From an uncultured Methylibium sp. (GTDB lineage Bacteria > Pseudomonadota > Gammaproteobacteria > Burkholderiales > Burkholderiaceae_C): DNA of 50,282 nucleotides. Below the pieces are notes generated by a model. It had not been told where the DNA came from. It saw only the letters and a list, made by a program, of their open reading frames with translations, and ran no database searches. The position numbers were made by a program, and so were the translations under genes. The stretch is from the NCBI RefSeq assembly GCF_902826655.1, contig NZ_CADEFR010000025.1, positions 1 to 50,282 on the forward strand, given 5' to 3'. Shown in pieces: positions 38,432-47,905 of the stretch. Numbering within the stretch: position 1 is the first letter of the stretch; every line of letters starts with the position of its first letter.

Positions 38432-39331
38432 ATGAACGGCCTGCCCGACCTCCTCGCCGACTCGCTGTGCTACCTGAACGGCGAGTACCAGCGACTCGGC
38501 GACGCGCGGGTCAGCGTGCTCGACCGCGGCTTCATCTTCGGCGACGGCATCTACGAGGCGATGCCCGTCTACGGCGGTCGCATCTTCCGCTTCGACGAGC
38601 ACATGGCACGGCTCGACCGCAGCCTGTCGAAGCTGCGCATCGGCAATCCGCACGCGCCGGCGCAATGGCTCGAGCGCCTGCGCCGGCTGATCGCGGCCCA
38701 GCAGTCGCAGACCGGGGCGGCCGATCAGCTGGTCTACCTGCAGGTGACGCGGGGCGTCGCGCCGCGCGACCATGTGATGCCGAAGGACCTCGCGCCGACG
38801 GTGTTCATGATGGCCACGCCGCTGAAGCCGGCGACGCCGGAACAGCGCCATGCCGGCGTGGCCTGCGTCAGTGCCCGCGACTTCCGCTGGGAGCGCGGCG
38901 ACATCAAGTCGACCTCGCTGCTGGGCAACGTGCTGGCACGGCAGATCTCGGCCGACCAGGGCGCGGTCGAGACCATCCTGTTCCGCGACGGCTGGCTGAC
39001 CGAGGCCTCGGCGTCCAACGTCTGGATCGCCAAGGACGGCGCGCTCATCGGCCCGCCGAAGAGCGAGCATGTGCTGGAAGGCATCCGCGTCGACCTGCTG
39101 CGCGAGCTGTGCGAGGACGTCGGCATCGGCTACAGCCTGCGTCCCGTTGCCGAGGGCGATGTGGCAGCGGCTGACGAACTGCTGCTCAGCTCGTCGACCA
39201 AGGAGGTGCTGTCCGTGACGCGCCTCGACGGCCAGCCGGTCGGCCACGGCACGCTGCGCGGCAAGCCCGGTCCGGTGTACGCGAGGCTGTACGAGGCCTA
39301 CCAGCGCGCCAAGTCCACCCAGTGCACCTGA
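38432..39331 (+). CDS. dat: D-amino acid aminotransferase
   Basis: A PLP enzyme of fold type IV that interconverts D-alanine and D-glutamate with their keto acids. The 299-aa protein has LNGEYQRLGDARVSVLDRGFIFGDGIYE, PLP-binding Lys159 in DIKSTSLLGNVLA, and LTEASASNVW. Branched-chain aminotransferases look similar, but the length, the VMPKDL/KSTSLLGN context and the neighbouring carboxypeptidase favour the D-amino acid enzyme. TACCCT ends 6 nt before the ATG, where there is no clear ribosome site. Confidence 0.9.
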   Translation: MNGLPDLLADSLCYLNGEYQRLGDARVSVLDRGFIFGDGIYEAMPVYGGRIFRFDEHMARLDRSLSKLRIGNPHAPAQWLERLRRLIAAQQSQTGAADQLVYLQVTRGVAPRDHVMPKDLAPTVFMMATPLKPATPEQRHAGVACVSARDFRWERGDIKSTSLLGNVLARQISADQGAVETILFRDGWLTEASASNVWIAKDGALIGPPKSEHVLEGIRVDLLRELCEDVGIGYSLRPVAEGDVAAADELLLSSSTKEVLSVTRLDGQPVGHGTLRGKPGPVYARLYEAYQRAKSTQCT

Positions 39332-39338
39332 GTCCGAC

Positions 39339-39614
39339 ATGGCCGACATCCCCCCCGAGCAGTCGCTGATCGAGTACCCGAGCCGCTTTCCGATCAAGGT
39401 GATGGGTGCGCAAGCCGAGGGTTTCGTTGAAGCGATCGCCGCGATCGCCGCGCAGTTCGATCCTGGTTTCGATGCGGCGGGCATCGAGCAGCGACCCAGC
39501 AAGGCCGGCAACTACCTGGGGCTGACGATCACCGTCACCGCGACGAGCCGCGAGCAGCTCGACGAGCTGTACCGCACCCTGTCGACCCACCCGATGGTGA
39601 AGGTCGTGCTTTGA
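39339..39614 (+). CDS. ybeD: YbeD family protein (DUF493)
   Basis: A 91-aa ACT-like small protein ([11 protein letters not shown], then [30 protein letters not shown]). In E. coli and here it sits directly before lipB, and a regulatory role near lipoylation is presumed but not shown. It starts 7 nt after dat and its TGA overlaps the lipB TTG start. Confidence 0.95.
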   Translation: MADIPPEQSLIEYPSRFPIKVMGAQAEGFVEAIAAIAAQFDPGFDAAGIEQRPSKAGNYLGLTITVTATSREQLDELYRTLSTHPMVKVVL

Positions 39615-40279
39615 GGCGACGCCTGCTGGGCCGCGCCGACTATGCGGCGACGGTGGCCGCGATGCGGTCATTCACCGACGCACGTGGCGCCGACACCGAA
39701 GACGAGCTGTGGCTCTGCGAGCATCCGCCGGTCTTCACCCAGGGCGTCGCGGGACGACCCGAACACCTGCACGACGCCGGCGGCATCCCGGTCGTGCAGA
39801 CCAACCGCGGCGGCCAGGTGACCTACCACGGGCCCGGCCAGGTCGTCGCCTATCCGCTGGTGGACCTGCGGCGGCTCGGCATCTTCGTCAAGGAGTACGT
39901 GTTCCGGCTGGAGCAGGCGGTGATCAAGGCGCTCGAGGGCTACGGCGTCACCGGCCACCGCGTCGCCGGCGCGCCCGGCATCTACGTGAACCTGGACGAC
40001 CCCGGCGGCCACGCGGCGCTGCCGTCGCCCCGCGATCCGCGCGACCCCTGGAAGGGCATCGGCAAGATCGCCGCGCTGGGCATCAAGGTGACGCGGCACT
40101 GCTCGTACCACGGCGTGGCGCTCAACGTCGCGATGGACCTGAGCCCCTACGCGCGCATCGACCCCTGCGGCTACGCCGGGCTGGCCTCGATCGACCTTTC
40201 TACAATCGGCGTCACCACCACCTGGGACGACGCGGCCGGTGCGCTCGGCGACCAGCTGGGCAGCTACCTCGGTCCCTGA
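39611..40279 (+). CDS. lipB: Octanoyl-[ACP]:protein N-octanoyltransferase
   Basis: Transfers octanoyl from acyl carrier protein to lipoyl domains, the first step of lipoate attachment. The 222-aa protein has [44 protein letters not shown] with the catalytic Lys and Cys, and [12 protein letters not shown]. It starts at TTG 39611 within the ybeD stop, so translation is coupled. lipA follows 7 nt after its stop. Confidence 0.96.
   Translation: MRRRLLGRADYAATVAAMRSFTDARGADTEDELWLCEHPPVFTQGVAGRPEHLHDAGGIPVVQTNRGGQVTYHGPGQVVAYPLVDLRRLGIFVKEYVFRLEQAVIKALEGYGVTGHRVAGAPGIYVNLDDPGGHAALPSPRDPRDPWKGIGKIAALGIKVTRHCSYHGVALNVAMDLSPYARIDPCGYAGLASIDLSTIGVTTTWDDAAGALGDQLGSYLGP
40201..40206 (+). promoter_or_regulatory. 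Possible internal promoter for lipA
   Basis: TACAAT followed by CG lies inside the 3' end of lipB, 81 nt before lipA. It could give lipA its own transcript, but codon use explains part of the sequence. Confidence 0.25.
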
Positions 40280-40286
40280 GCGCGCC

Positions 40287-41261
40287 ATGACCTCACCCGC
40301 CCTTCCTGCCTACGATCCCACGACCAAGCAGAAGTCGCAGGCCAAGACTGCCCGCATCCCGATCAAGGTGGTGCCGGCCGGCGAGGTGCTGAAGAAGCCC
40401 GAGTGGATCCGCGTCAAGGCGGGCTCGCCGAGCACGCGCTTCTACGAGATCAAGCAGATCCTGCGCGAGCACAGGCTGCACACGGTCTGCGAGGAAGCCT
40501 CTTGCCCGAACATCGGCGAATGCTTCGGCAAGGGCACGGCGACCTTCATGATCATGGGCGACAAGTGCACGCGGCGCTGCCCGTTCTGCGACGTCGGCCA
40601 CGGCCGGCCCGATCCGCTGGACGCCGACGAGCCGCTGAACCTGGCCAGGACCATTGCGGCGCTGAAGCTGAAGTACGTGGTGATCACCAGCGTCGACCGC
40701 GACGATCTGCGAGACGGCGGCGCGGGCCACTTCGTCGCCTGCATCGAGAAGGTCCGCGAGCTGTCGCCGGCCACGCAGATCGAGATCCTGACGCCCGACT
40801 TCCGCGGCCGCATGGACCGCGCACTCGATATCCTGAAGGCCGCCCCTCCCGACGTGATGAACCACAACCTCGAGACGGTGCCGCGCCTGTACAAGGAGGC
40901 GCGACCCGGCTCGGACTACCAGTTCAGCCTGGACCTGCTGAAGCGCTTCAAGGACTTCGCACCGGGCGTGCCGACCAAGAGCGGCCTGATGGTCGGCCTG
41001 GGCGAGACCGACGACGAGATCCTCGCGGTGATGCGCGACATGCGTACCCACGGCATCGACATGCTGACGCTGGGCCAGTACCTGGCGCCGAGCGGCCACC
41101 ACCTGCCGGTGCGCCGCTATGTGCACCCGGACACCTTCCGGATGTTCGAGCGCGAGGCGCAGGCGATGGGCTTCAGCCACGCGGCCGTGGGCGCGATGGT
41201 GCGGTCGAGCTACCACGCCGACCAGCAGGCGCACGCGGCAGGTCTGGCCACGGGCGCCTGA
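40287..41261 (+). CDS. lipA: Lipoyl synthase
   Basis: Radical SAM enzyme that inserts two sulfurs into octanoyl domains to give lipoate. The 324-aa protein carries both cluster motifs: [12 protein letters not shown] for the auxiliary [4Fe-4S] cluster and CTRRCPFC for the radical SAM cluster, plus [15 protein letters not shown] and the C-terminal RSSYHA with the Ser ligand. Follows lipB as in many proteobacteria. Confidence 0.98.
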   Translation: MTSPALPAYDPTTKQKSQAKTARIPIKVVPAGEVLKKPEWIRVKAGSPSTRFYEIKQILREHRLHTVCEEASCPNIGECFGKGTATFMIMGDKCTRRCPFCDVGHGRPDPLDADEPLNLARTIAALKLKYVVITSVDRDDLRDGGAGHFVACIEKVRELSPATQIEILTPDFRGRMDRALDILKAAPPDVMNHNLETVPRLYKEARPGSDYQFSLDLLKRFKDFAPGVPTKSGLMVGLGETDDEILAVMRDMRTHGIDMLTLGQYLAPSGHHLPVRRYVHPDTFRMFEREAQAMGFSHAAVGAMVRSSYHADQQAHAAGLATGA

Positions 41262-41267
41262 CGCCGG

Positions 41268-42383
41268 GTGTCGATCACCCAGGAGCTGCGTGCGCTCTGG
41301 CCCGAGCGCATGCAAGTCAGCGCCGGCGAGCGCTGGCGCGCGGCGCTGGGAGCCGGGCTCGGGCTGTTGCTGGTCGGACTGCTGAGCCGGCTCGGCGCAT
41401 CGCCCGACGGCCTGCCGTGGCTGGTGGCACCGCTCGGGGCCAGCGCCGTGCTGGTGTTCTGCGTGCCGGCGAGCCCGCTGGCGCAGCCCTGGTCGGTGAT
41501 CGGCGGCAACACGATCTCGGCCTGCATCGGCATCGCCTGCGCGCGCTGGCTGCCCGACCCGGCGTGGGCCGCGGCCGCGGCAGTCGCGCTGGCGATCGGC
41601 GCCATGTTTGCCTTGCGCTGCCTGCATCCACCGGGCGGCGCGATGGCGCTGCTGACGGCGCTGGCGGGCGTCGCCAGCTGGCGCTTTGCGTGGTTCCCGG
41701 CTTTCGTCAATTCGGCGCTGCTGGTCGTGGCCGCCATCGCCTACAACCGCGCGACCGGGCGCCGCTATCCGCACGGCGCCGCGCCGGCAGCGTCGGGGCA
41801 TGCCACCGATGCCGCGCGCTTCGGCGAGGCCGACCTCGACGCCGTGCTCGCCCGCTACAACCAGGTGCTGGACGTCAGCCGCGACGACCTCGCGGCCCTG
41901 CTGCATGCCGCCGAGGGCGAGGGCTACCGCCGCCGGCTCGGCGCGCTGCGCTGCGCCGACGTGATGACCCGCGACGTCTTGACGGCGGACTTCGGCACCC
42001 CGATCGAGGAGGCGTGGGCCCTGATGCGCCAGCACCGCATCAAGTCGCTGCCGGTGATCGACCGGCAGCGGCGGGTGGTCGGCATCGTCACCCTGGCTGA
42101 CTTCATGCGTCAGGTCGACCTGGACCTGCACGAGGGATGGTCGGACCGATTGCGCGGCTTCATCCGCCGCACCCGTGCCACGCATGCCGACAAGGCCGAG
42201 GCCGTGGGTCAGATCATGACGCGGCAGGTGCGCGTGGTCAGCGCCGATCGGCCGCTGGCGGACCTCGTGCCCTTGTTCGCCGACACGGGCCACCATCATC
42301 TGCCGGTGGTCGGAGAGGGCGCGCGGCTGCTCGGCATCGTGACGCAGACCGATCTGGTCCGCTCGCTGCTGAGAGCCGCCTGA
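41268..42383 (+). CDS. HPP family membrane protein with two CBS domains
   Basis: A 371-aa protein with an N-terminal HPP domain of about five membrane helices (about 25-160) containing VAPLGASAVLVF and the name-giving LHPPGGAMAL, then two CBS domains (about 226-280 and 305-365; VMTRDVLTADFGTPIEEAWALM and IMTRQVRVVSADRPLADLVPLF). CBS pairs usually bind adenine nucleotides, so gating by energy state is likely. HPP proteins have been linked to nitrite transport in plastids; the substrate here is unknown. The start is GTG, 6 nt after lipA. Confidence 0.93.
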   Translation: MSITQELRALWPERMQVSAGERWRAALGAGLGLLLVGLLSRLGASPDGLPWLVAPLGASAVLVFCVPASPLAQPWSVIGGNTISACIGIACARWLPDPAWAAAAAVALAIGAMFALRCLHPPGGAMALLTALAGVASWRFAWFPAFVNSALLVVAAIAYNRATGRRYPHGAAPAASGHATDAARFGEADLDAVLARYNQVLDVSRDDLAALLHAAEGEGYRRRLGALRCADVMTRDVLTADFGTPIEEAWALMRQHRIKSLPVIDRQRRVVGIVTLADFMRQVDLDLHEGWSDRLRGFIRRTRATHADKAEAVGQIMTRQVRVVSADRPLADLVPLFADTGHHHLPVVGEGARLLGIVTQTDLVRSLLRAA

Positions 42384-42455
42384 CGGCTGCAAAGTCGATT
42401 GCCAAAACCGCATCGACGAGCCCAAGATAGCGCATCGCAGTCGCGGAGGTGTCCG

Positions 42456-43142
42456 ATGGATCGACGTGAGTTCACGGGGCAGGTGGTGTCGGGCCTTGCC
42501 CTTCTGGTCTGGGCGGCGCAGGCGCGTGCCCTGTCGCTGAGCGACGCCGACGCGAACGCCGGCCTGAAGGCGGCGCTGGAGCGCGGCGCGGCAGCGGCCG
42601 TCGGCCTGCTCGGCAAGCCCGATGGCTTTCTCGGCAACCCCCAGGTGCGCATCCCGCTGCCCGGCGCGCTGGAGAGCGCCGCCAAGCTGATGCGCGGGCT
42701 GGGTCAGGGCAAGAAGGTCGACGAGCTGGTCACCGCGATGAACCGTGCCGCCGAGTCGGCGGTGCCGGAGTCGAAGCAGCTGCTCAGCAACGCCGTCAAG
42801 CAGATGACGGTGACCGACGCGAAGCAGATCCTCACCGGCGGCGACACGTCGGTGACGACGTTCTTCGCCGACAAGACGCGGCTGCCGCTGGGCGAGAAGT
42901 TCCTGCCGATCGTCACGCATGCGACCGAGAAGGTGTCGCTCGCATCGAAGTACAACGCCGTGGCGAGCAAGGGTGTCGGCCTGGGCGTCGTCAAGAAGGA
43001 AGACGCCAACGTCCAGCAGTACGTGACCGGCAAGACGCTCGACGGTCTGTACCTGATGATCGGCGAGGAAGAGAAGAAGATCCGCCAGAACCCGGTGGCC
43101 ACCGGCAGCGCGATCCTGAAGAAGGTCTTCGGCGCGCTCTAG
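42456..43142 (+). CDS. DUF4197 family exported protein
   Basis: A 228-aa protein with an N-terminal signal peptide (MDRREFTGQVVSGLALLVWAAQARA) and a helical mature domain typical of DUF4197 (ALERGAAAAVGLLGKPDGFLGNPQVRIPLPG, LTGGDTSVTTFF, GKTLDGLYLMIGEEEKKIRQNP). Periplasmic, function unknown. The ribosome site GGAGGT is close to consensus, 7 nt before the ATG. It converges with the next gene 5 nt away. Confidence 0.9.
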   Translation: MDRREFTGQVVSGLALLVWAAQARALSLSDADANAGLKAALERGAAAAVGLLGKPDGFLGNPQVRIPLPGALESAAKLMRGLGQGKKVDELVTAMNRAAESAVPESKQLLSNAVKQMTVTDAKQILTGGDTSVTTFFADKTRLPLGEKFLPIVTHATEKVSLASKYNAVASKGVGLGVVKKEDANVQQYVTGKTLDGLYLMIGEEEKKIRQNPVATGSAILKKVFGAL

Positions 43143-43147
43143 CCGGT

Positions 43148-44263
43148 CTAGAACTGCTTCGACAGTTCGAACACCAGCGCCGACGGCAGCGACTGCTGCA
43201 GTCCGTCGCGGCCGACGCGGGCGTGGTTCATGCCGTTGAAGCCCGAGACCTCGAAGGCATTGCCTTCCTCGACGAGCTCGATGAACGAGAAGCCGGGCAG
43301 TTCGGCCCGGATGTCGTCGGCCAGCTGTTCGAGGCGTTCGCCACGCAGCACGCCCTCGAAGACGATGGCATGAGGCAGGCCCTCGCGGCAGAAGTCGGCG
43401 GCTTCGTCGACCGAGCCCACGAAGTCGATCAGCAGTCCCATGTTGGCAAGCGCCTCGCGCACCTGCACGCGCACCTCGCGTCGCGCCGCGAGCACGAGCA
43501 CCTGGCTGCCGGCCAGCGGCTTGGAGTTGAGGGTCGAGGAGTCGCCGTGATCGAGCTCGATGGCGGTCATGCCTTCGAGCTCTTCGTTGACGGTCAGCGG
43601 AAACTCCAGCGTCATCGAGACGCGCGCCGCATCGGCCTCGCGGTCCAGCACCAGACCCATCGTGCGGGCGATCTGACTCAGCAGGTGCCAATTGAGCGAA
43701 TCGCCAGCTGCCGGCTCGGCGGCCGCCGAGCGCTCGGGTTCGTGCGCGAAGCTGCAGCGCACGCGGCCGTGGGCCGGCCAGTCCTTCAGATCGACGCGGA
43801 AGTCGATGGTCGAGCGGGCCAGCTCGATGGCCCAGTCGAGCACGGCATTGAGCAGGCTGAAGAGCAGGGCCGGATCGACCAGCACCTCGATCGGCCGCGT
43901 GCTCTGCCGGACCTGGATGCCGCGGGCATTGGCTTCGCGGGCGCGATGGGTCAGCACCGACTGCAGGGTCTGGGCCAGGTCGAGCCGTTCGTGCGACTGT
44001 CGCAGCCGCTTGGAGGCGAAGCGCGACAACTGCTGGCTGACCACACCGATGCGGCGGGCGCGCTCGATCTCGTTGCGCAGCGCGCGCAGGCCCTCGCGGT
44101 CGATGCCGCCGGTGGTGGTGAGCTGGATCACGCGTTCGAGCGCGGCGCTCAGCGGCTCGGCGACCTCGCGGCCGATCTGGGCAGTCAGCTCCCGCCACGC
44201 CTCCTGGGTGTCGGCCGAGTCGGTCTCGGGGGCGGGCAGTGGCGGGCGGGCAGTCATGGTCAT
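43148..44263 (-). CDS. Degenerate histidine kinase/receiver-like protein
   Basis: A 371-aa cytosolic protein (390 aa if ATG 44320 is used). The N-terminal half follows a HisKA-ATPase layout, but the phosphoacceptor-His region reads REVAEPLSAAL with Arg where His is expected, and the ATPase N-box reads LLNAVLDWAIELA with Trp in place of the Mg-binding Asn. The last 120 residues (from about GSQVLVLAARREVRVQV) resemble a receiver with the acidic pair lost and Glu in the phospho-Asp position (AIVFEGVL). It is probably not a working kinase. There is no membrane segment. Start choice is uncertain. Confidence 0.75.
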   Translation of the reverse strand: MTMTARPPLPAPETDSADTQEAWRELTAQIGREVAEPLSAALERVIQLTTTGGIDREGLRALRNEIERARRIGVVSQQLSRFASKRLRQSHERLDLAQTLQSVLTHRAREANARGIQVRQSTRPIEVLVDPALLFSLLNAVLDWAIELARSTIDFRVDLKDWPAHGRVRCSFAHEPERSAAAEPAAGDSLNWHLLSQIARTMGLVLDREADAARVSMTLEFPLTVNEELEGMTAIELDHGDSSTLNSKPLAGSQVLVLAARREVRVQVREALANMGLLIDFVGSVDEAADFCREGLPHAIVFEGVLRGERLEQLADDIRAELPGFSFIELVEEGNAFEVSGFNGMNHARVGRDGLQQSLPSALVFELSKQF

Positions 44264-44351
44264 GGGGGCGTGGTCGGCGCGGCCCGGGTCGGTAAACCCG
44301 CTCGGCCGCTCGGAACACATTCTGTGACGTTTCGAGGCGCCATCCCTAGCT

Positions 44352-44371
44352 CCGCGCTTGCCGCAGCGCGG
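44352..44371. terminator. Hairpin between two minus-strand genes
   Basis: CCGCGCT (44352-44358) and AGCGCGG (44365-44371) form a perfect 7-bp stem with a 6-nt loop. It lies between the end of the CoA-transferase gene and the start of the degenerate kinase gene. A T run follows only on the plus strand, so it is a weak or bidirectional terminator at best. Confidence 0.35.
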
Positions 44372-44397
44372 TTTCCCCCCGATTCAGGGGCGCGGCA

Positions 44398-45651
<1,254 letters not shown>

Positions 45652-45657
45652 TCGGCG

Positions 45658-45682
45658 ATTCTGCGCCCAGGCTTCGGATAAT
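45658..45682. promoter_or_regulatory. Back-to-back putative -10 boxes of a divergent gene pair
   Basis: On the minus strand CAGAAT (45663-45658) ends 6 nt before the CoA-transferase ATG. On the plus strand GATAAT (45677-45682) ends 6 nt before ATG 45689. Each is followed by CG. There is no room for separate 5' leaders in the 37-nt gap. Confidence 0.45.
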
Positions 45683-45688
45683 CGGGTG

Positions 45689-46210
45689 ATGCCGCTTCGA
45701 CCGATCGCGTTCTTCGCCGTCCTGCTGCTGGCCGGGGCGTGCTCGCCGACCCTGGACTGGCGCGAGGTGCGACCCGCGGGTGCGGGCGTCAGCGCGATGT
45801 TCCCCTGCAAGCCCGAGCGCCAGGAGCGGCCGATCTCCCTCGCCGGAGCGACGGTGTCGCTGCAGATGCTGGTGTGCAGCGCCGGCGGCGTGACCTGGGG
45901 CCTCGGGACGGCCGAGGTGTCGGATCCGGCGCGCGTCGCCGCGGCACTCGCCGCCCTGCGCGCCAGCCGACTCGACAATCTCGGCGGGCGCGAACTCGAA
46001 GTGCAAGCGCTGGCACTGGCGGGCATGACGCCGAACCCGCAGGCCGTACGGCTGCGCATCGCCGGGCGACGGCCGGATGGGAGCGAGATTCTTGAACAGG
46101 CCTGGCTGTTCGCGCGCGGCACCCGCGTCTTCCATGTCGCTGCTCTGGGCGGCGCGCCGTCCGATGAGGCCCTCGGGGCCTTCTTCGGTGGACTGAAGCT
46201 CAACCCATAA
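45689..46210 (+). CDS. Hypothetical lipoprotein
   Basis: A 173-aa exported protein with a lipobox (LLLAGAC; Cys18 is the likely lipid attachment site), then a soluble domain with Cys40 and Cys63, and a hydrophobic end (FHVAALGGAPSDEALGAFFGGLKL). I do not recognise a named family; similar small lipoproteins are common in Burkholderiales. A GTG at 45686 is one codon upstream. It begins a run of plus-strand genes leading into the PTS cluster, with the EIIA gene 9 nt downstream. Confidence 0.82.
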   Translation: MPLRPIAFFAVLLLAGACSPTLDWREVRPAGAGVSAMFPCKPERQERPISLAGATVSLQMLVCSAGGVTWGLGTAEVSDPARVAAALAALRASRLDNLGGRELEVQALALAGMTPNPQAVRLRIAGRRPDGSEILEQAWLFARGTRVFHVAALGGAPSDEALGAFFGGLKLNP

Positions 46211-46219
46211 TCACCGATC

Positions 46220-46690
46220 ATGGCTGGCCTGTTCATCATTGCGCATGCTCCGCTGGCGTCGGCACTCCGCGTCGCGGCCGGACACGCCTTTCCCGATGCG
46301 ATGCAGGCCGTCGAGGCGCTGGATGTGACGCCGCAGCTGGCGCCCGACGAGATCGAGGCGCAGGCTCGCGTGCTTCTCGACCGGCTGCTGGCGGCGCAGG
46401 GCGATCGAGGCGCCCTGATCCTGACCGACGTGTTCGGCGCCACGCCCTGCAACGTGGCACAGCGACTGGCCGACGGCGCGAGCGTCAAGATCGTGACCGG
46501 CGTCAACGTGCCGATGCTGTGGCGCACGATCAACTACGCCGACGAGCCCTTGGACATGCTGGTTGCGCGAGCCCTGGCGGGCGCGACGCAGGGCGTGCTC
46601 CAGGTGGCGCCGGCGCGGCCGCAGAACCAGACCCAGAACGTAGGAGCCCGCCCCGGCGATGATCTCGACGCGCGTCACCATCAGCAATAA
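46220..46690 (+). CDS. PTS mannose-type EIIA component
   Basis: A 156-aa EIIA of the mannose family. FIIAHAPLA contains the phosphorylatable His9, and LILTDVFGATPCNVAQRL matches the conserved core. No EIIB, EIIC or EIID permease gene is adjacent, so it is probably a terminal phosphate acceptor in a regulatory relay. The 3' end overlaps the HPr gene by 32 nt in another frame. The usable tail (after about residue 130) is low-complexity. Confidence 0.92.
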   Translation: MAGLFIIAHAPLASALRVAAGHAFPDAMQAVEALDVTPQLAPDEIEAQARVLLDRLLAAQGDRGALILTDVFGATPCNVAQRLADGASVKIVTGVNVPMLWRTINYADEPLDMLVARALAGATQGVLQVAPARPQNQTQNVGARPGDDLDARHHQQ

Positions 46691-46928
46691 GCTCGGCCTG
46701 CACGCCCGCGCCTCGGCCAAGCTGACCAAGCTGGCCGGCAGTTACCCGTGCGAGGTGTTCATGGCGCGCGGTGCTCGCCGCGTCAACGCGAAGAGCATCA
46801 TGGGCGTGATGATGCTGGCTGCGGGCATCGGCACCGAAGTCGAGATCGAGACCTCGGGCGATCAGGAGCAGCAGGCGATGGATGCGCTGCTGGCGCTGAT
46901 CAACGACAAGTTCGGCGAGGGCGAGTAG
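46659..46928 (+). CDS. ptsH: Phosphocarrier protein HPr
   Basis: An 89-aa phosphocarrier between EI and EIIA. His15 lies in KLGLHARAS and Ser46 in NAKSIMGVMML, the sites of EI and of HPr kinase/phosphorylase respectively; an HprK gene is expected elsewhere in the genome. The start overlaps the EIIA gene by 32 nt. The gene that follows on this strand should be ptsI, but an inverted acyltransferase gene lies between them. Confidence 0.96.
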   Translation: MISTRVTISNKLGLHARASAKLTKLAGSYPCEVFMARGARRVNAKSIMGVMMLAAGIGTEVEIETSGDQEQQAMDALLALINDKFGEGE

Positions 46929-46938
46929 GCGCGACGCG

Positions 46939-47790
46939 TCACCGACCGAGGAAGTGCCGGCGGTATTTGGCCGGCAGGTCGTCGATCCGCATCAGCATCG
47001 GCAGGTCGGCGGTGTTGAAGTCGGGGTCCCAGGCCGGTGCGCCCAGCACCCTGGCACCGCAGCGCAGGTAGCCGCGGATCAGCGGCGGCGGCTCGACCTG
47101 GAGGTGCCGATCCAGTTCTTCGACCGGGAGTGGCAGGCGAGGGCGGACCTGCCATTCGATCGGCGCGAGGTGGGTATGACGCAATTGCTCCCACAGGCTG
47201 GCGGCGACGTGTCCCCCGTCGCGCATGCTGATGCTGGCGCAGCCGACCATCGTGTCGAGCTCGTTGCGCACCATGAACTCGGCCAGTGCTCCCCACAGCG
47301 CCAGGATGGCGCCGCCGGAACGGTGATCCGGGTGGACGCAGGAGCGGCCCAGCTCGACCATCTTCGAGCGCAGCGGACGCAGTCGCGTCAGATCGAACTC
47401 GGTCTCGCTGTAGAGGCCGCCGACGCGCTGCGCGGCCGCGGGCGTCAGCACGCGATAGGTGCCGATCACCGGCCCTGGTTCATCGTCCGCGCCGAGAAGC
47501 CGGACCAGCAGGTGCTCGCAGTACGCATCGAACACGTCGACATCGTGTCCGGCCGGCGTGCCGCGTGGTGGCGACAGGCGTGCGCCCATCTCCTCGGCGA
47601 AGACGAGATGCCTCAGGCGCTGCGCTTCGCGAACTTCGCCTTCATCGCGCGCCCAAGCCACGTCCAGTCGAACCCGCTCGGTCGAGGCAGGCGGCTCGGC
47701 GTCCCGGCATCGAAGTGACCTCCGGTCGGCGCGTGCGCCCGGGCCTGCGATCTCGTGGAGCGGCAGCGTCGGCAGCGGCAGATCCCTCAT
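46939..47790 (-). CDS. GNAT-fold acyltransferase (OlsB/hemolysin-like)
   Basis: A 283-aa acyltransferase of the family that includes ornithine N-acyltransferase OlsB. Conserved parts are EAQRLRHLVFAEEMGARL, DVFDAYCEHLLV, VIGTYRVLTPAAAQRVGGLYSETEFDL, VELGRSCVHPDHRSGGAILALWGALAEF and GCASISMRDGG. OlsB acylates ornithine from acyl-ACP to make lyso-ornithine lipid, with an OlsA partner that is not in this window. It lies opposite to and between ptsH and ptsI; the ptsH and acyltransferase genes converge with a 10-nt gap. Confidence 0.88.
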   Translation of the reverse strand: MRDLPLPTLPLHEIAGPGARADRRSLRCRDAEPPASTERVRLDVAWARDEGEVREAQRLRHLVFAEEMGARLSPPRGTPAGHDVDVFDAYCEHLLVRLLGADDEPGPVIGTYRVLTPAAAQRVGGLYSETEFDLTRLRPLRSKMVELGRSCVHPDHRSGGAILALWGALAEFMVRNELDTMVGCASISMRDGGHVAASLWEQLRHTHLAPIEWQVRPRLPLPVEELDRHLQVEPPPLIRGYLRCGARVLGAPAWDPDFNTADLPMLMRIDDLPAKYRRHFLGR

Positions 47791-47893
47791 GAGCTCTCCT
47801 GATCTTGCATGGCCATCGAGGATGAGGCAGGTGCATGACGTGGCGATGTAGCCCGCGTGAAGCCGCCGTGACAGCCGGAGAGAGGGGCGCTGC

Positions 47894-47899
47894 TACGAT
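47894..47899 (+). promoter_or_regulatory. Putative -10 box of ptsI, leaderless arrangement
   Basis: TACGAT ends 6 nt before ATG 47906. The intervening CGGTTC is not a ribosome site. Confidence 0.4.
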
Positions 47900-47905
47900 C
47901 GGTTC

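Noticed and set aside
40293-44318. A 1341-codon open frame on the minus strand across lipA, the HPP-CBS gene and the DUF4197 gene
   Set aside because: It lies antisense to well-recognised genes and its translation is Arg/His/Gln/Ala-rich with no family features. Long antisense frames are a by-product of high GC content.
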